Assembly (NCBI RefSeq): GCF_000384335.2
Contig: NZ_KQ031382.1
Location: 1,798,001-1,862,000 of the forward strand
Direction of reading: 5' to 3'
DNA: 64,000 nt
Source of the DNA: Hyphomicrobium sp. 99
GTDB lineage: Bacteria; Pseudomonadota; Alphaproteobacteria; Rhizobiales; Hyphomicrobiaceae
Notes under the pieces: generated by a model
What the model was told of the DNA's origin: nothing
The model's input: only the letters and a program-made list of their open reading frames with translations
Databases searched by the model: none
Shown: positions 40,201-48,297 of the stretch, piece after piece
Position numbering within the stretch: position 1 is the stretch's first letter
How the letters are laid out: every line of letters starts with the position of its first letter
Made by a program: the position numbers and the translations under genes

Positions 40201-42058
40201 CGCCGTTGATGGTGACGCCCCCGCCCAACGCCAATCCGAAAATACCGGCGCCGTTGTTGGCCGTAACAGGGCCCGCACTGATGTTGACGTTGCCGGCACC
40301 CAAAGCCAAGCCGACGACGCCAGTCCCCTGCGAGATGGTCGTGATGTGATCGCCTGAGATGACCGAGTTGCCTGTTCCGGTTCCGACTGCAAGCAGGCCG
40401 ACGTCTTGAGCGTTGACAACCACGTCGGCACCCACCGCCGTTTGGATCGTGGCGTCACCCGCGCCGCCGCTGCCGGCAGCGACGCCGAACGACGCGCCGC
40501 CAACATCGCCGGAGAGCGTAGCCGTACCGGAGTTGGCACCAATGGCGGCCACACCGACGAGGCCGTTCGTGGCCGTGACCGTGCCGGAATTGACTATAGC
40601 GTCATGTCCTGCAAGCGCGATGATGCCGGAGCCGTTGTTTGAAGTGACGGTGCCCGTCGCGGAGTCGACACGCGAGTCGTTGCCGAGCGCGGTGGCGGAT
40701 ACGCCGGTGCCGGTGGCAGTCGTGATCGTTCCGCCGGTGTTGGTGACGGTCGCGTCATTCGCGCCGAGCGCAACAACACCGCCGGTCTGCGCATTTATTG
40801 TTTTCGAATTCGTCACAACCGCATTGCCGCCAGTGCCCAGCGACGTCGAGATCGCGCCGATGTTTGTCGTGGACGTCAGCGTTCCGCTATTCGTGACAGT
40901 CGCAACTGCATTGGCGTTAAGGGACGTCGCGGATGCGCCGATACCACCGTTAGCGGTCAGTGTCCCGCTGTTCGTGACTGTGGAGTTGTCACCCGATAAT
41001 ACAATAGCGCCGCTGCCGCCCGCCGTGACTGTACGGGTGTTGGTAGCAGTGCCTGTCGTGGCGGCTCCAACCACCAATCCCGACCCCCCCGCCTTGATAG
41101 TGCCGTCGTTAGTCGCCGTCGCGTCGGCGCCGATCGAAAGCGCCGAGATGCCAATACCGTTTGTGGCGGTGATATTGCCGGTAGCGGAGTTCGTTCCGGT
41201 CGCAGTGCCCTGCGACGCGACAATGATGCCTGACTTGTTGGCATTGATCACAAAATTGTTCGTCGCTGTGGCCTTGCCGCCCGTCGGCACCAAACCTGTC
41301 AGCGAGTCTGTGGTGACGATGCCGGATCCGTTGGTTGACACCAAAGTACCGTTATTGATGGCGGTCGCATTCCCTGATTCCGACCATACGTTGATTGAGT
41401 TTCCAACTGACTGAACCGCCGCGTTGGCATTATTCGTAACCTTCGCGTCTCCGCTGCCGGTAGGACTTGCAAGAGGATTGCCCGCAACGGCGTTGAGGCC
41501 GACTCCGCCGGCGGTTACAAGGCCACTGTTGTTGATCGTGGCATCGTTGCCCGTGCCGTCCGTCCATACAAATACGCCGTCGCGCTGAGCGTTAATGCTG
41601 GCGAGCTGATTTACGTTGACGACCACATCGGTCGGCACACCGCCGGAAACGAGCCCGAGCGTATAGTTTGCGACCGTCACGCCGTTACCTGCAATTGGCC
41701 GATTGAGGGCCGCTGCGGCAGCTAGGTTCGCCACCCCAGTAATGTCTTGCGAGACGACACCTGTAGGCGTTGTTCCGTTACCTATGTTGAGCGTGAAGGG
41801 GTTCTGCGCACCCGTCGGCGTGTATTCGATGCCGCCGTTCTGAAGAGTTGGAATGGTATTGTTGGGAACGTAGTTGAGATTTGTGCAATTCTTCGTCGCT
41901 GCTATCGAGCCGCACTCGTCAGTTGCCAAGGCCACATCAGGAAGCAGCGCGATTGCCGTTAGCATCGTACCGGACATAAGGAACGCCCGAAACGGGCGCA
42001 GCGCTAGTGGTCTTTCGGCGGCATAAATATTGCCGCGAATATTGAAATATAATTTCAT
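37256..42058 (-). CDS. autotransporter with beta-helix repeats and C-terminal beta-barrel
   Basis: 1600 residues. An extended signal peptide (about 1-45, cleavage near VALA-TD) precedes a passenger rich in Gly/Asn/Thr/Ala made of tandem units built on ATNNGT and NGxG turns, a beta-helix pattern. A pair of Cys lies at the N-terminus (ECGSIAATKNC) and another near the linker (DGCPQAASLKDPSGPC). The last 290 residues form a type V barrel ending in GQVGVRVGW with the C-terminal aromatic. ATG 42058 is preceded by AGG, and an upstream TTG at 42100 is less likely. Likely surface adhesin or matrix protein; the exact role is unknown. Confidence 0.85.
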   Translation of the reverse strand: MKLYFNIRGNIYAAERPLALRPFRAFLMSGTMLTAIALLPDVALATDECGSIAATKNCTNLNYVPNNTIPTLQNGGIEYTPTGAQNPFTLNIGNGTTPTGVVSQDITGVANLAAAAALNRPIAGNGVTVANYTLGLVSGGVPTDVVVNVNQLASINAQRDGVFVWTDGTGNDATINNSGLVTAGGVGLNAVAGNPLASPTGSGDAKVTNNANAAVQSVGNSINVWSESGNATAINNGTLVSTNGSGIVTTDSLTGLVPTGGKATATNNFVINANKSGIIVASQGTATGTNSATGNITATNGIGISALSIGADATATNDGTIKAGGSGLVVGAATTGTATNTRTVTAGGSGAIVLSGDNSTVTNSGTLTANGGIGASATSLNANAVATVTNSGTLTSTTNIGAISTSLGTGGNAVVTNSKTINAQTGGVVALGANDATVTNTGGTITTATGTGVSATALGNDSRVDSATGTVTSNNGSGIIALAGHDAIVNSGTVTATNGLVGVAAIGANSGTATLSGDVGGASFGVAAGSGGAGDATIQTAVGADVVVNAQDVGLLAVGTGTGNSVISGDHITTISQGTGVVGLALGAGNVNISAGPVTANNGAGIFGLALGGGVTINGDGPITATNGDGATGIAINGASNVTTNQLVTVTNGNGVTSTSIGNNATATNNDKVSVTNGLVGVSSLAIGGDANTNINADITGPGPLVGGSAIGTNATVTVADNTTVNATGLGLNALSAGGDAKIQGANSIVNSGGAGGLSTALGGNSTIDLGAITADNGSAAVSTAIGGDSNVTTHGAVKATNGSGLISTAIDGNANATSYNTVSISNGLAGVGAFAINGDATATNNAEVSVSNGFVGVGALSIGGNATATANANIDPPFIGVSSFTIGSGTAQSNVAKGVAVSADGIGVFGGNIGTGEVDINVGKDATVTATPGFGGVGIAALKLGDGNVAIDVGANASVTGDSFGVTALAVGPSGHDTVKLTNNGTITNRTAFIPTILSVTDGGTEIDNNSGATIKNSGGLPYSPIIATIGGQLTVNNSGDLVGSIAALTTNGGDNVINNKDGGTWTTSGLNAFATGGDNVINNNAGGLINSVGLSVFAFANGGTSTVNNSGEFRVSGTTNFVGLENFNNAGGRLNMQDGSITDSTTTTGNFNGGAGSRLAIDAKLGASSGLSLSDFLGVGGNTNSGTAVEINDTIPHQAGAFNRDGVIFALVAGSTASGDFYAANGPIDKGLFSYDVFLNPDFKGEGFDAWVIASTPDATFFELPSIVTAAQTMWHQANGVWLDRTADLRTTLIDGCPQAASLKDPSGPCAPGLKSAVWAKGWGFNQDRDTSQSFALYDRSFHYGIDTNQTGYGVVGGVDLVRFREATATGTSAWVFGVLGGYTHSDLDFSKSTTNVGFDAGTVGAYATYLNGGWFVDSKFSADIGTVDYSNWTTNLSAKDNSSFASYGFTIDSGYRTNLGFGTFIEPGATLSYVRTNVDSLNLYGTEVNFDDGDSLLGRIGVRVGTAFVHSAYRVEPFLGMSGLYEFLGDNTASLTSNGFKLSANDNTTGALGEVSGGVNLFTLDNSGTSAFAKGNFLFGEDDLIGYSGQVGVRVGW
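39430..41420 (-). repeat. tandem beta-helix coding repeats in the autotransporter passenger
   Basis: Repeating units of roughly 24-35 residues built on patterns such as AINGDATATNNAxVSVSNGxVGVGALSIGG. The repeat is degenerate. Adjacent copies share more with each other than with distant ones, a sign of local duplication. Confidence 0.7.
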
Positions 42059-42149
42059 CCTGAATATCCCGCCTTGCGAAATAACTCTCTCTATCGGCAA
42101 TCCGGCCGAGTTGAAGGTTTGGCTATCATCGGTAAGATGCGGCGCGTGA

Positions 42150-42165
42150 GATGCGTGAGCGCATC
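42150..42165. repeat. small hairpin between autotransporter and Crp/Fnr gene
   Basis: GATGCG (42150-42155), TGAG, CGCATC (42160-42165), perfect. It would lie in the 5' leader of the autotransporter transcript. Confidence 0.4.
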
Positions 42166-42253
42166 AGTGACCTTGTTTCGCTACAAAATTGCCAAATTCT
42201 AAGATCCGCGGCGGGAATTTCGGCTGTTGGAATGCTTTTTTTCGTTTCCAAAA

Positions 42254-42267
42254 TTGATTTTTATCAA
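42254..42267. promoter_or_regulatory. perfect FNR/FixK-type box
   Basis: TTGAT-TTTT-ATCAA exactly matches the FNR/FixK anaerobox grammar TTGAT-N4-ATCAA. It lies in the divergent spacer, centred about 40 bases before the GTG of the Crp/Fnr gene and about 200 bases from the autotransporter ATG. Confidence 0.65.
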
Positions 42268-42299
42268 CGCTCAAAGAGCTTCCCTGAACGGAGTAGGTC

Positions 42300-43070
42300 G
42301 TGTTAGCTAATCGGCATTGCCTATTTCGGTATTTTTCAAAAATGCATTGTGGCTCTGAAATTTTTCAGGACGTCGAGCTATTTGCTGGAGTCGAAGCGAC
42401 GCTTCTGGCTGCGTTATCGTCGCAATTTTTCGTTTTGGACGTTCCGCGGCGCGTCGTGATTCTTAAGCAAAATCAGCCTGTCGACGCCCTTCGTGTTCTC
42501 CTCAACGGCAAGGCGATGGCGTTCTGCGAGCATGGTTTGCGCTTTGCGGCTATGGGGCTGTTCAACGCCGGCGACGGCTTTTGGTGGGACGGCTTAATCG
42601 GGGGAGGCGTCGCATCGATCTCCGTGCAAACGGTCGAAGATTCTCGTTTGCTAATTATGCCTTCGTCGCCACTGAAAGATCTGATCCACTCGAGCAATCG
42701 CTTCTGCGAAAATGTTATGAGGCAGCAAGCTTCTTTCGCGGAACGACAATTGCGCGCGATGAAAGGTCTTAAGCTGCGTTCAGCTTCGGAGCGCCTGGCG
42801 GCGTGGCTTTTGGAAAACGCCCACAAGACGAATTCCAAGGATAGGGTAGATTTGCCGATCGAAAAGCAATTGCTCGCCTCCGAATTGGCGATGACTCCCG
42901 AAAATCTGGCCAGATCTCTTGGTAATTTGGTTCCTCACGGAATTAAGCTCGATGGAAAGAGAATCTGGATCACGAATAGAGCTGCCTTGGAGAAATTTGT
43001 GCAGCCGACCGCTAGCATAGAAGGGCGGCCTGCCGAGCATTTTGCATCGCAGATTTGCGAGAATTTTTAG
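42300..43070 (+). CDS. Crp/Fnr family transcriptional regulator
   Basis: 256 residues from GTG 42300 with GGAG six bases upstream; ATG 42342 is an alternative. A cyclic-nucleotide-type sensor fold (about 20-140) precedes a dimer helix and a C-terminal winged HTH with LLASELAMTPENLARSLGNL as recognition helix. The four-Cys iron-sulfur pattern of FNR is not visible (scattered Cys only), so oxygen sensing through a 4Fe-4S cluster is unlikely. It is divergent from the autotransporter and may regulate it. Confidence 0.85.
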   Translation: MLANRHCLFRYFSKMHCGSEIFQDVELFAGVEATLLAALSSQFFVLDVPRRVVILKQNQPVDALRVLLNGKAMAFCEHGLRFAAMGLFNAGDGFWWDGLIGGGVASISVQTVEDSRLLIMPSSPLKDLIHSSNRFCENVMRQQASFAERQLRAMKGLKLRSASERLAAWLLENAHKTNSKDRVDLPIEKQLLASELAMTPENLARSLGNLVPHGIKLDGKRIWITNRAALEKFVQPTASIEGRPAEHFASQICENF

Positions 43071-43319
43071 TCGCCATTTTCTGGTTCGCCCCCCCAAACG
43101 CACCGGGGCTGCGTGATGGATTGTACGCTCGTCGACGCGGTCAAATGGCTGGCGTGAGAAATACGCGCAGCGGGACGTTCGATCATGTGCTGTTGAAGAC
43201 GACTGGCGGGTCGAAGTATTGGGTCACTGCGAACACGTCGCGTGAACGCGAGAATGTCCCGCGTCCCGCCAGCTTTCTCACTCCTGGAATCCGACACCAA
43301 ATTTGTCAGTGGGGCCTAA

Positions 43320-43346
43320 GCGTCACTGCGTCCATTAAGGTGACGC
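43320..43346. repeat. inverted repeat between convergent genes
   Basis: GCGTCAC (43320-43326) and GTGACGC (43340-43346) form a 7-base stem in the gap between the Crp/Fnr gene and the RidA gene. No T-run. The rest of the 288-base gap shows no gene. Confidence 0.35.
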
Positions 43347-43358
43347 GCTGCACGCGCC

Positions 43359-43754
43359 TCAGACGATCTTGGCGTAGGCCTCTATCTCTACCTTCTGCCA
43401 GGGACGCATCATGGACGTGACTTGCACGAGCGTGCTGGCCGGCCTGATCGCATCGAACGTTTCGAGGTGAGCCCTGGCCACGTCTTCGGCGTCGTTGATA
43501 TCGCGAAGGTAGACGACCGTTCGAACGACCTGACTCGTCGTCGCTCCGGCATCGGCGAGCGCCTTTTCGATGATCGCGAGTGCGGCTCGCGTTTGTGTGT
43601 AAACGTCGCTTTTCTCGTTCCCGGCAGGCGCGCAGGTTCCGGAAACGTGCACGTCGTCTCCGACGCGCACCGCGCGCGAATATCCGAAGACGGACTCGTA
43701 CGCGCCGCCTGATGAAATGTTGAGCCGGGTATTCTTGTTGGCAGCTTTCGTCAT
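43359..43754 (-). CDS. RidA family protein of the amine cluster
   Basis: 131 residues from ATG 43754, which has AAGGAG four bases upstream. RidA-type core: SRAVRVGDDVHVSGTCAP, ALADAGATTSQVVRTVVYLRDI, and RPASTLVQVTSMMRPWQKVEIEAYA with the substrate-binding Arg. RidA proteins hydrolyse imines. It lies 17 bases after the FAD amine oxidase gene in the same direction, so it probably removes the imine released by that oxidase. Confidence 0.88.
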   Translation of the reverse strand: MTKAANKNTRLNISSGGAYESVFGYSRAVRVGDDVHVSGTCAPAGNEKSDVYTQTRAALAIIEKALADAGATTSQVVRTVVYLRDINDAEDVARAHLETFDAIRPASTLVQVTSMMRPWQKVEIEAYAKIV

Positions 43755-43771
43755 GTCGCTCCTTTCGAGGT

Positions 43772-45130
43772 CTATTTGTTCACTGCATCGCGAATTCGAT
43801 ACCAGGTCTCGACGACCGGCACGGCTCGCTTGGCAATCGGATGGAAGGGGAAGCTTGGGAAATCGAGATCGTCGAAGGCAGTCTTGCCTTCCGGATCTTG
43901 GAGCAGCTTGAGCGCGATCTTGTGTCCGAAGTACGTGGCGCGCGAAACGCCCGTGCCGCAATATCCAAGCGCGAAGTGAATTCCGCCAGCCGTGCGGCCA
44001 ATGTGCGGAACTTCATCGTACGTGTATCCAATCTGGCCGGTCCACGCGTGCGTCACGGCCGTGTCGCGAAGGGCGGGAAACACATGCAGCATGTCTCTCG
44101 CCAGGTGGCGGTATGCGGCCGGAGATGTTTCGGACGCGAGCCTGCCGACACGGCCTCCCCAAATAACGCGACGTTCTCCGGGTGCCGCGCGGTAATAATA
44201 GAAAACGCGATTGGTATTCCCGTAAACGCGAAGCTTCGGCATCAAGGTTGAAAAGAGCGCCTCCGGAATTTCGTCCGTTGCGATGAGCGCGGAACCGACC
44301 GGAACGATGCGCCGCTGCAGCTCGGGAACGATGCCGCCGGTATATCCGTTGGTCGCGACGATGACCTCGCGACACGTCAGATCATCGATAGCGGTGCGGA
44401 TTTTGAAGCCGTCGTAATCGTGCGTAATGCCGAGGACCGCCGCGTTGCCGATGACTTCACCGCCAAGCGCCTTGATCTTCTCGATCAACCCCGCGTGATA
44501 GCGGCCGGGATGCAATGAGGCATCGTTCGGAAGAACGGAGCCGCCAAAGAAAGCATCCGATCCGATCTCAGTGTGTTGCTCGGACTTCGGCACCATGAAG
44601 CTCTCGACGCCTGCGATCGCGCGGAGATCCTCCATATCGCGCGCCATGCCTTCATAGTGCTCGGGCTGCATCGCGCCGCGAAAGCGGCCGCAGCGCGAGA
44701 AGGCGCAATCGATGTTCTCGCTGGCGACCAGATGCTCGATATAGTCGAGCATGCGCGTGCCCTCGCGCAGAAGCTCTTCGGCCTTTCGCCGGCCGCGCAA
44801 CGCGATGAGTTTTGCGACGCGGAATTTTTGATTGCCGCTTCCGACTTGGCCGCCATTGCGGGTGCTTGCGCCCATTCCCGGCACGCCAGCATCCAGGACG
44901 ACGACCGAGCGGCCTCTCTTGAGAAGCGTCAAGGCTGCAGAGAGCCCCGTAAAGCCTGAGCCGACGATCACGACATCGGCGCGTGACAGCAGATATTGAT
45001 TTCGCACTTCCGGCGCGCGCGGTGCGGCTTCCCACCAATACGGCTGGAATTTCAGGCTGCCTGCTGTGCCGTTTGCACGAGCGAGATCCAACGCGCGTAT
45101 GCCGCCGGAGCTTGAGATCGGTTCATTCAT
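43772..45130 (-). CDS. FAD-dependent amine/amino acid oxidoreductase (DAO family)
   Basis: 452 residues. The FAD Rossmann motif VVIVGSGFTGLSAALTLLKRG lies near residue 53, with GASTRNGGQVGSG and the C-terminal GYCGTGVSRATYFG typical of the DadA/PuuB group. Likely oxidises a C-N bond of a gamma-glutamyl-amine or N-methylated amino acid. A single-subunit form, unlike the four-subunit N-methylglutamate dehydrogenase of methylotrophs. Divergent from the ligase gene across an operator-bearing spacer. Confidence 0.85.
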   Translation of the reverse strand: MNEPISSSGGIRALDLARANGTAGSLKFQPYWWEAAPRAPEVRNQYLLSRADVVIVGSGFTGLSAALTLLKRGRSVVVLDAGVPGMGASTRNGGQVGSGNQKFRVAKLIALRGRRKAEELLREGTRMLDYIEHLVASENIDCAFSRCGRFRGAMQPEHYEGMARDMEDLRAIAGVESFMVPKSEQHTEIGSDAFFGGSVLPNDASLHPGRYHAGLIEKIKALGGEVIGNAAVLGITHDYDGFKIRTAIDDLTCREVIVATNGYTGGIVPELQRRIVPVGSALIATDEIPEALFSTLMPKLRVYGNTNRVFYYYRAAPGERRVIWGGRVGRLASETSPAAYRHLARDMLHVFPALRDTAVTHAWTGQIGYTYDEVPHIGRTAGGIHFALGYCGTGVSRATYFGHKIALKLLQDPEGKTAFDDLDFPSFPFHPIAKRAVPVVETWYRIRDAVNK

Positions 45131-45197
45131 AGTGCCTGGCAGCCCTGATTTTTGCGCGAAGTCTCGCGCGTCCTGTGTTTATTCTTGTACAAATAAG

Positions 45198-45212
45198 TTG
45201 CACTACGTGCAA
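45198..45212. promoter_or_regulatory. perfect palindrome over divergent promoters of the amine cluster
   Basis: TTGCA-CTACG-TGCAA. Each arm can serve as a -35 (TTGCAC) for a divergent promoter: plus strand TTGCAC-17-TATGCG, minus strand TTGCAC-17-TACAAG. A repressor here would control both the oxidase-RidA and the ligase operons. Confidence 0.6.
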
Positions 45213-45285
45213 GTTGATTGTATGCGCTGAGCCCGGGAAGAAACGCACAGCGCACAAGCGCGGCTCCGAACGTCCGAGGTTTCGC

Positions 45286-46683
45286 ATGAACTCACTCGAC
45301 CATTGGAATTGGCGACTCGCACCCGGTCAACAGGCGACGCCAGATCAACTAGATCTTCAAAAAGCTAAGCAATTCCTGACGCAAAATCACGTCCGGTACG
45401 TCCTTGCGCAATTTGTCGATATTCACGGTGTGGCGAAAAGCAAATCCGTGCCGGTCGATCATTTGGAAGATATTCTGACTGACGGAGTGGGATTTGCGGG
45501 TGGAGGTGTTCACGGGCTTCGCCTCGAGCCTCATCAAGCCGAATACATGCTTGTCGGAGATCTGTCGACGCTCAAGCTTTTGCCGTGGGCGCCCGGTTAT
45601 GCGCGCGTGATGGGTACCGGGACGGTCGACGGAAAATCGCACGCCGTCGATACGCGCAACATTCTGAAAACTCAGACTGAGCGATTGCGCGACCGCGGTT
45701 GGGTGCTCAACACCGGCATCGAACCCGAGTTCAGCCTTCTGCAGCGCACCGCCGATGGATCAGTCAGCCCGCTCGACGATACCGACTGTCTGCAGAAGCC
45801 CGCGTACGATTATCGAGGGCTCTCACGAGTCCGCGTCTTCCTCGAGCGCGTGACTGAAAGTCTGCAGGCGCTAGGGATCGATGTTTATCAAATCGATCAC
45901 GAGGACGCGAACGGCCAATACGAAATCAACTTCAAATATGCCGACGCCATGACGTCGGCTGACAATATCATCTTGTTCAAGATGGCGGCCGCGGAAATTG
46001 CGCATGAGCTCGGCGCCATCTGCTCGTTCATGCCGAAGCCCAAAAGCTCGATGACCGGCAATGGCATGCATATTCATTGCTCGCTCGCGGACGCGGCGGG
46101 AACGAACTTGTTCCACGACAAGTCTGATCAGAGCGGCATGGGTCTTTCGAAGCTCGCCTACTCATTCACAGCGGGAATTCTGGTCCACGCGAAGGCTCTC
46201 ACGGCGCTCCTTGCTCCCTCGGTCAACTCCTACAAACGCCTCGTCGTCGGTCGAACGGCGTCGGGCACGACCTGGGCACCGGTCTTCGTTGCGTACGGCG
46301 ACAACAATCGCACGGCCATGGTCCGCATCCCTTACGGGCGCATCGAGCTGCGTGTCGGTGATTCCGGCATGAACCCGTATCTCGCGCAGGCGGCGTTGAT
46401 TGCGGCCGGCCTCGACGGGATCGATCGCAACCTGGATCCGGGCCAACCGAAGAACATCAATTTCTATGCGCTTACACCACGCGAGATCGCAGCTCACAAA
46501 ATCGAGGTGCTGCCGCAATCACTTGGCGAGGCAATTAACGCGCTCGAGCAAAGTGAGTTCTTCAAGTCCGCGCTCGGCGCAGATTTCATCGACGAGTTTG
46601 TCTCTCACAAGCGCGATGAATGGATCGACTACCACCGGCACGTCTCCGATTGGGAGACGAAACGGTACTTGAGCTTCTTCTGA
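45286..46683 (+). CDS. GlnT / gamma-glutamylmethylamide synthetase-type ligase
   Basis: 465 residues from ATG 45286 with CGAGG upstream. Glutamine-synthetase fold: beta-grasp with VRYVLAQFVDIHGVAKSK, the metal-binding GIEPEFSLL, GNGMHIHCSL, NSYKRLVVGRTASGTTWAP and NNRTAMVRIPYGRIELRVGDSGMNPYLAQA. The last motif resembles GMAS/GlnT rather than GlnA. Ligates an amine (ammonia or methylamine) to glutamate with ATP. The GlxBCD-type genes follow, which in this family use the gamma-glutamyl product. Confidence 0.88.
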   Translation: MNSLDHWNWRLAPGQQATPDQLDLQKAKQFLTQNHVRYVLAQFVDIHGVAKSKSVPVDHLEDILTDGVGFAGGGVHGLRLEPHQAEYMLVGDLSTLKLLPWAPGYARVMGTGTVDGKSHAVDTRNILKTQTERLRDRGWVLNTGIEPEFSLLQRTADGSVSPLDDTDCLQKPAYDYRGLSRVRVFLERVTESLQALGIDVYQIDHEDANGQYEINFKYADAMTSADNIILFKMAAAEIAHELGAICSFMPKPKSSMTGNGMHIHCSLADAAGTNLFHDKSDQSGMGLSKLAYSFTAGILVHAKALTALLAPSVNSYKRLVVGRTASGTTWAPVFVAYGDNNRTAMVRIPYGRIELRVGDSGMNPYLAQAALIAAGLDGIDRNLDPGQPKNINFYALTPREIAAHKIEVLPQSLGEAINALEQSEFFKSALGADFIDEFVSHKRDEWIDYHRHVSDWETKRYLSFF

Positions 46684-46711
46684 ACAGCCACGCTAAGTTG
46701 GAGACAAAGAT

Positions 46712-47608
46712 ATGTGTGGAATTGCGGGCCTTTTTATCAAGGATCCGAAACTCGAGCCGAGGCTCGGTGAGCTTCTCGCGAAAATGACTTCGACGCTTTG
46801 CAGCCGGGGCCCGGACTCGGCTGGGTTTGCCATTTATGGACGCGGCGCGAATGGTCAAACCAAATTGACGATCGCAGGCGGCACTGCGGACGTCGATATT
46901 GCGAGCGCGGCTAATCTGCTGGTGTCCGCGATGGGTGGCGGCCAGGTCAGTGTGCGCCACTCTCACGCGGTCGTTACCCTGAAGAATGAAGATGTTCCTC
47001 GCGCCGAGGCCTGGCTGGAAAAGAATCTGCCGGGCGTCACGATCATGAGCGAAGGCCAGCGGCTCGAGATCTACAAGGAAGTCGGTTTCCCCGACGACGT
47101 TGCGCGCGATTTCGACATTTCAAAGATGAGCGGTACGCACGGCATTTCCCACACGCGTATGGCGACAGAGTCAGCGGTCACGACCAACGGCGCGCATCCG
47201 TTCTCGACGGCCACCGATCAATGTCTGGTTCATAACGGATCGCTGTCCAATCACGCTTCGCTTCGGCGCGAATTGCGGCGGGAAGGTATCAAAATTCGCA
47301 CCGAGAACGATACCGAAGTCGCAGCTGGCTATCTGACGCGTCAGATGAAGAATGGTCAGACGCTCAGCGAAGCCCTGAAGTCCAGTCTCGATGATCTCGA
47401 CGGTTTCTTCACGTTCGTTGTCGGCACGGAAACGGGCTTCGGCGTCCTCAGAGATCCGATCGCATGCAAGCCGGCGGTCATGGCCGAGACGGACGAGTAC
47501 GTCGCATTCGGCTCCGAATACAAAACGCTCACGTGCTTGCCCGGCATCAAAGCCGCGCGCGTGTGGGAGCCCAAGCCCGCAACGGTTTATTTCTGGGAGC
47601 ACGCCTGA
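46712..47608 (+). CDS. class II glutamine amidotransferase (MgsA/GlxB type)
   Basis: 298 residues with the N-terminal nucleophile Cys2 (MCGIAGLF), the RGPDSAGFA and HTRMATES substrate loops, and VHNGSLSNHASLRREL. It is the amidotransferase part of an N-methylglutamate synthase or of the rhizobial GlxBCD proteins. The next gene overlaps by one base (TGATG). Confidence 0.9.
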   Translation: MCGIAGLFIKDPKLEPRLGELLAKMTSTLCSRGPDSAGFAIYGRGANGQTKLTIAGGTADVDIASAANLLVSAMGGGQVSVRHSHAVVTLKNEDVPRAEAWLEKNLPGVTIMSEGQRLEIYKEVGFPDDVARDFDISKMSGTHGISHTRMATESAVTTNGAHPFSTATDQCLVHNGSLSNHASLRRELRREGIKIRTENDTEVAAGYLTRQMKNGQTLSEALKSSLDDLDGFFTFVVGTETGFGVLRDPIACKPAVMAETDEYVAFGSEYKTLTCLPGIKAARVWEPKPATVYFWEHA

Positions 47609-48297
47609 TGCCGCATGTCGATCTAGCCGAAACATCCGTACGCGATCTGAACCTGGCGCTGCACAAGCTCGGAGCAGACACGAACGAAACCCTTTGGTCC
47701 ATCGCCAACCCAGGCGGCGAGCATTCGATTGCGGTCGGTATCAATGCGCCGATCACCGTGAACATAGCCGGCAACGTCGGCTACTTCTGCGGCGGCATGA
47801 ATAAGTACGCCAACATCGTCATCGATGGCAGTGCCGGCCAAGGCGTCGGCGAAAACATGATGTCCGGGCGCATTCACGTCAAAGGGGACGCCAGCCAAAG
47901 CGCCGGCGCGACCGGAAGAGGCGGCCTGCTGCTCGTCGAAGGAAACGCGTCGGCGCGATGCGGGATTTCGATGAAGGGCATCGATATCGTCGTCAAAGGC
48001 GACATCGGCCATCTCTCGGCGTTCATGGGTCAGAATGGCCGGTTGGTCGTATTCGGAGAAGCCGGCGAGGCGCTCGGAGATTCGATCTACGAAGCGCACA
48101 TCTATGTTCGCGGGCCCGTCGCCAGTTTGGGCGCCGATTGCATCGAGAAAGAGATGCGCGACGAACACCGAGCAGAACTTGGGGAACTGCTGAAGGCAGC
48201 AGGCGAAGGCCACAAGGTCGATGTCGCTGAATTCCGGCGCTACGGCTCGGCGCGGAAGCTCTACAACTTCAATATCGATAATGCGGGAGCGTACTGA
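47608..48297 (+). CDS. GXGXG domain protein (MgsB/GlxC type)
   Basis: 229 residues of right-handed beta-helix with GXGXG repeats (GNVGYFCGGMNKYANIVIDG, GVGENMMSGRIHVKG, GATGRGGLLLVEG). It matches the C-terminal domain of glutamate synthase large subunit carried as a separate protein. ATG overlaps the preceding stop and its own stop overlaps the next ATG, so three subunits are coupled. Confidence 0.9.
   Translation: MPHVDLAETSVRDLNLALHKLGADTNETLWSIANPGGEHSIAVGINAPITVNIAGNVGYFCGGMNKYANIVIDGSAGQGVGENMMSGRIHVKGDASQSAGATGRGGLLLVEGNASARCGISMKGIDIVVKGDIGHLSAFMGQNGRLVVFGEAGEALGDSIYEAHIYVRGPVASLGADCIEKEMRDEHRAELGELLKAAGEGHKVDVAEFRRYGSARKLYNFNIDNAGAY

Noticed and set aside
38445..41414. Long open frames opposite the autotransporter
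   Set aside because: They mirror the repetitive high-GC autotransporter codons, are rich in Pro/Val low complexity and lack ribosome sites; the minus-strand gene has a signal peptide, barrel and terminator.
42300..43070. FNR proper (oxygen-sensing)
   Set aside because: The N-terminal four-Cys cluster pattern is absent, so only the Crp/Fnr family name is used.
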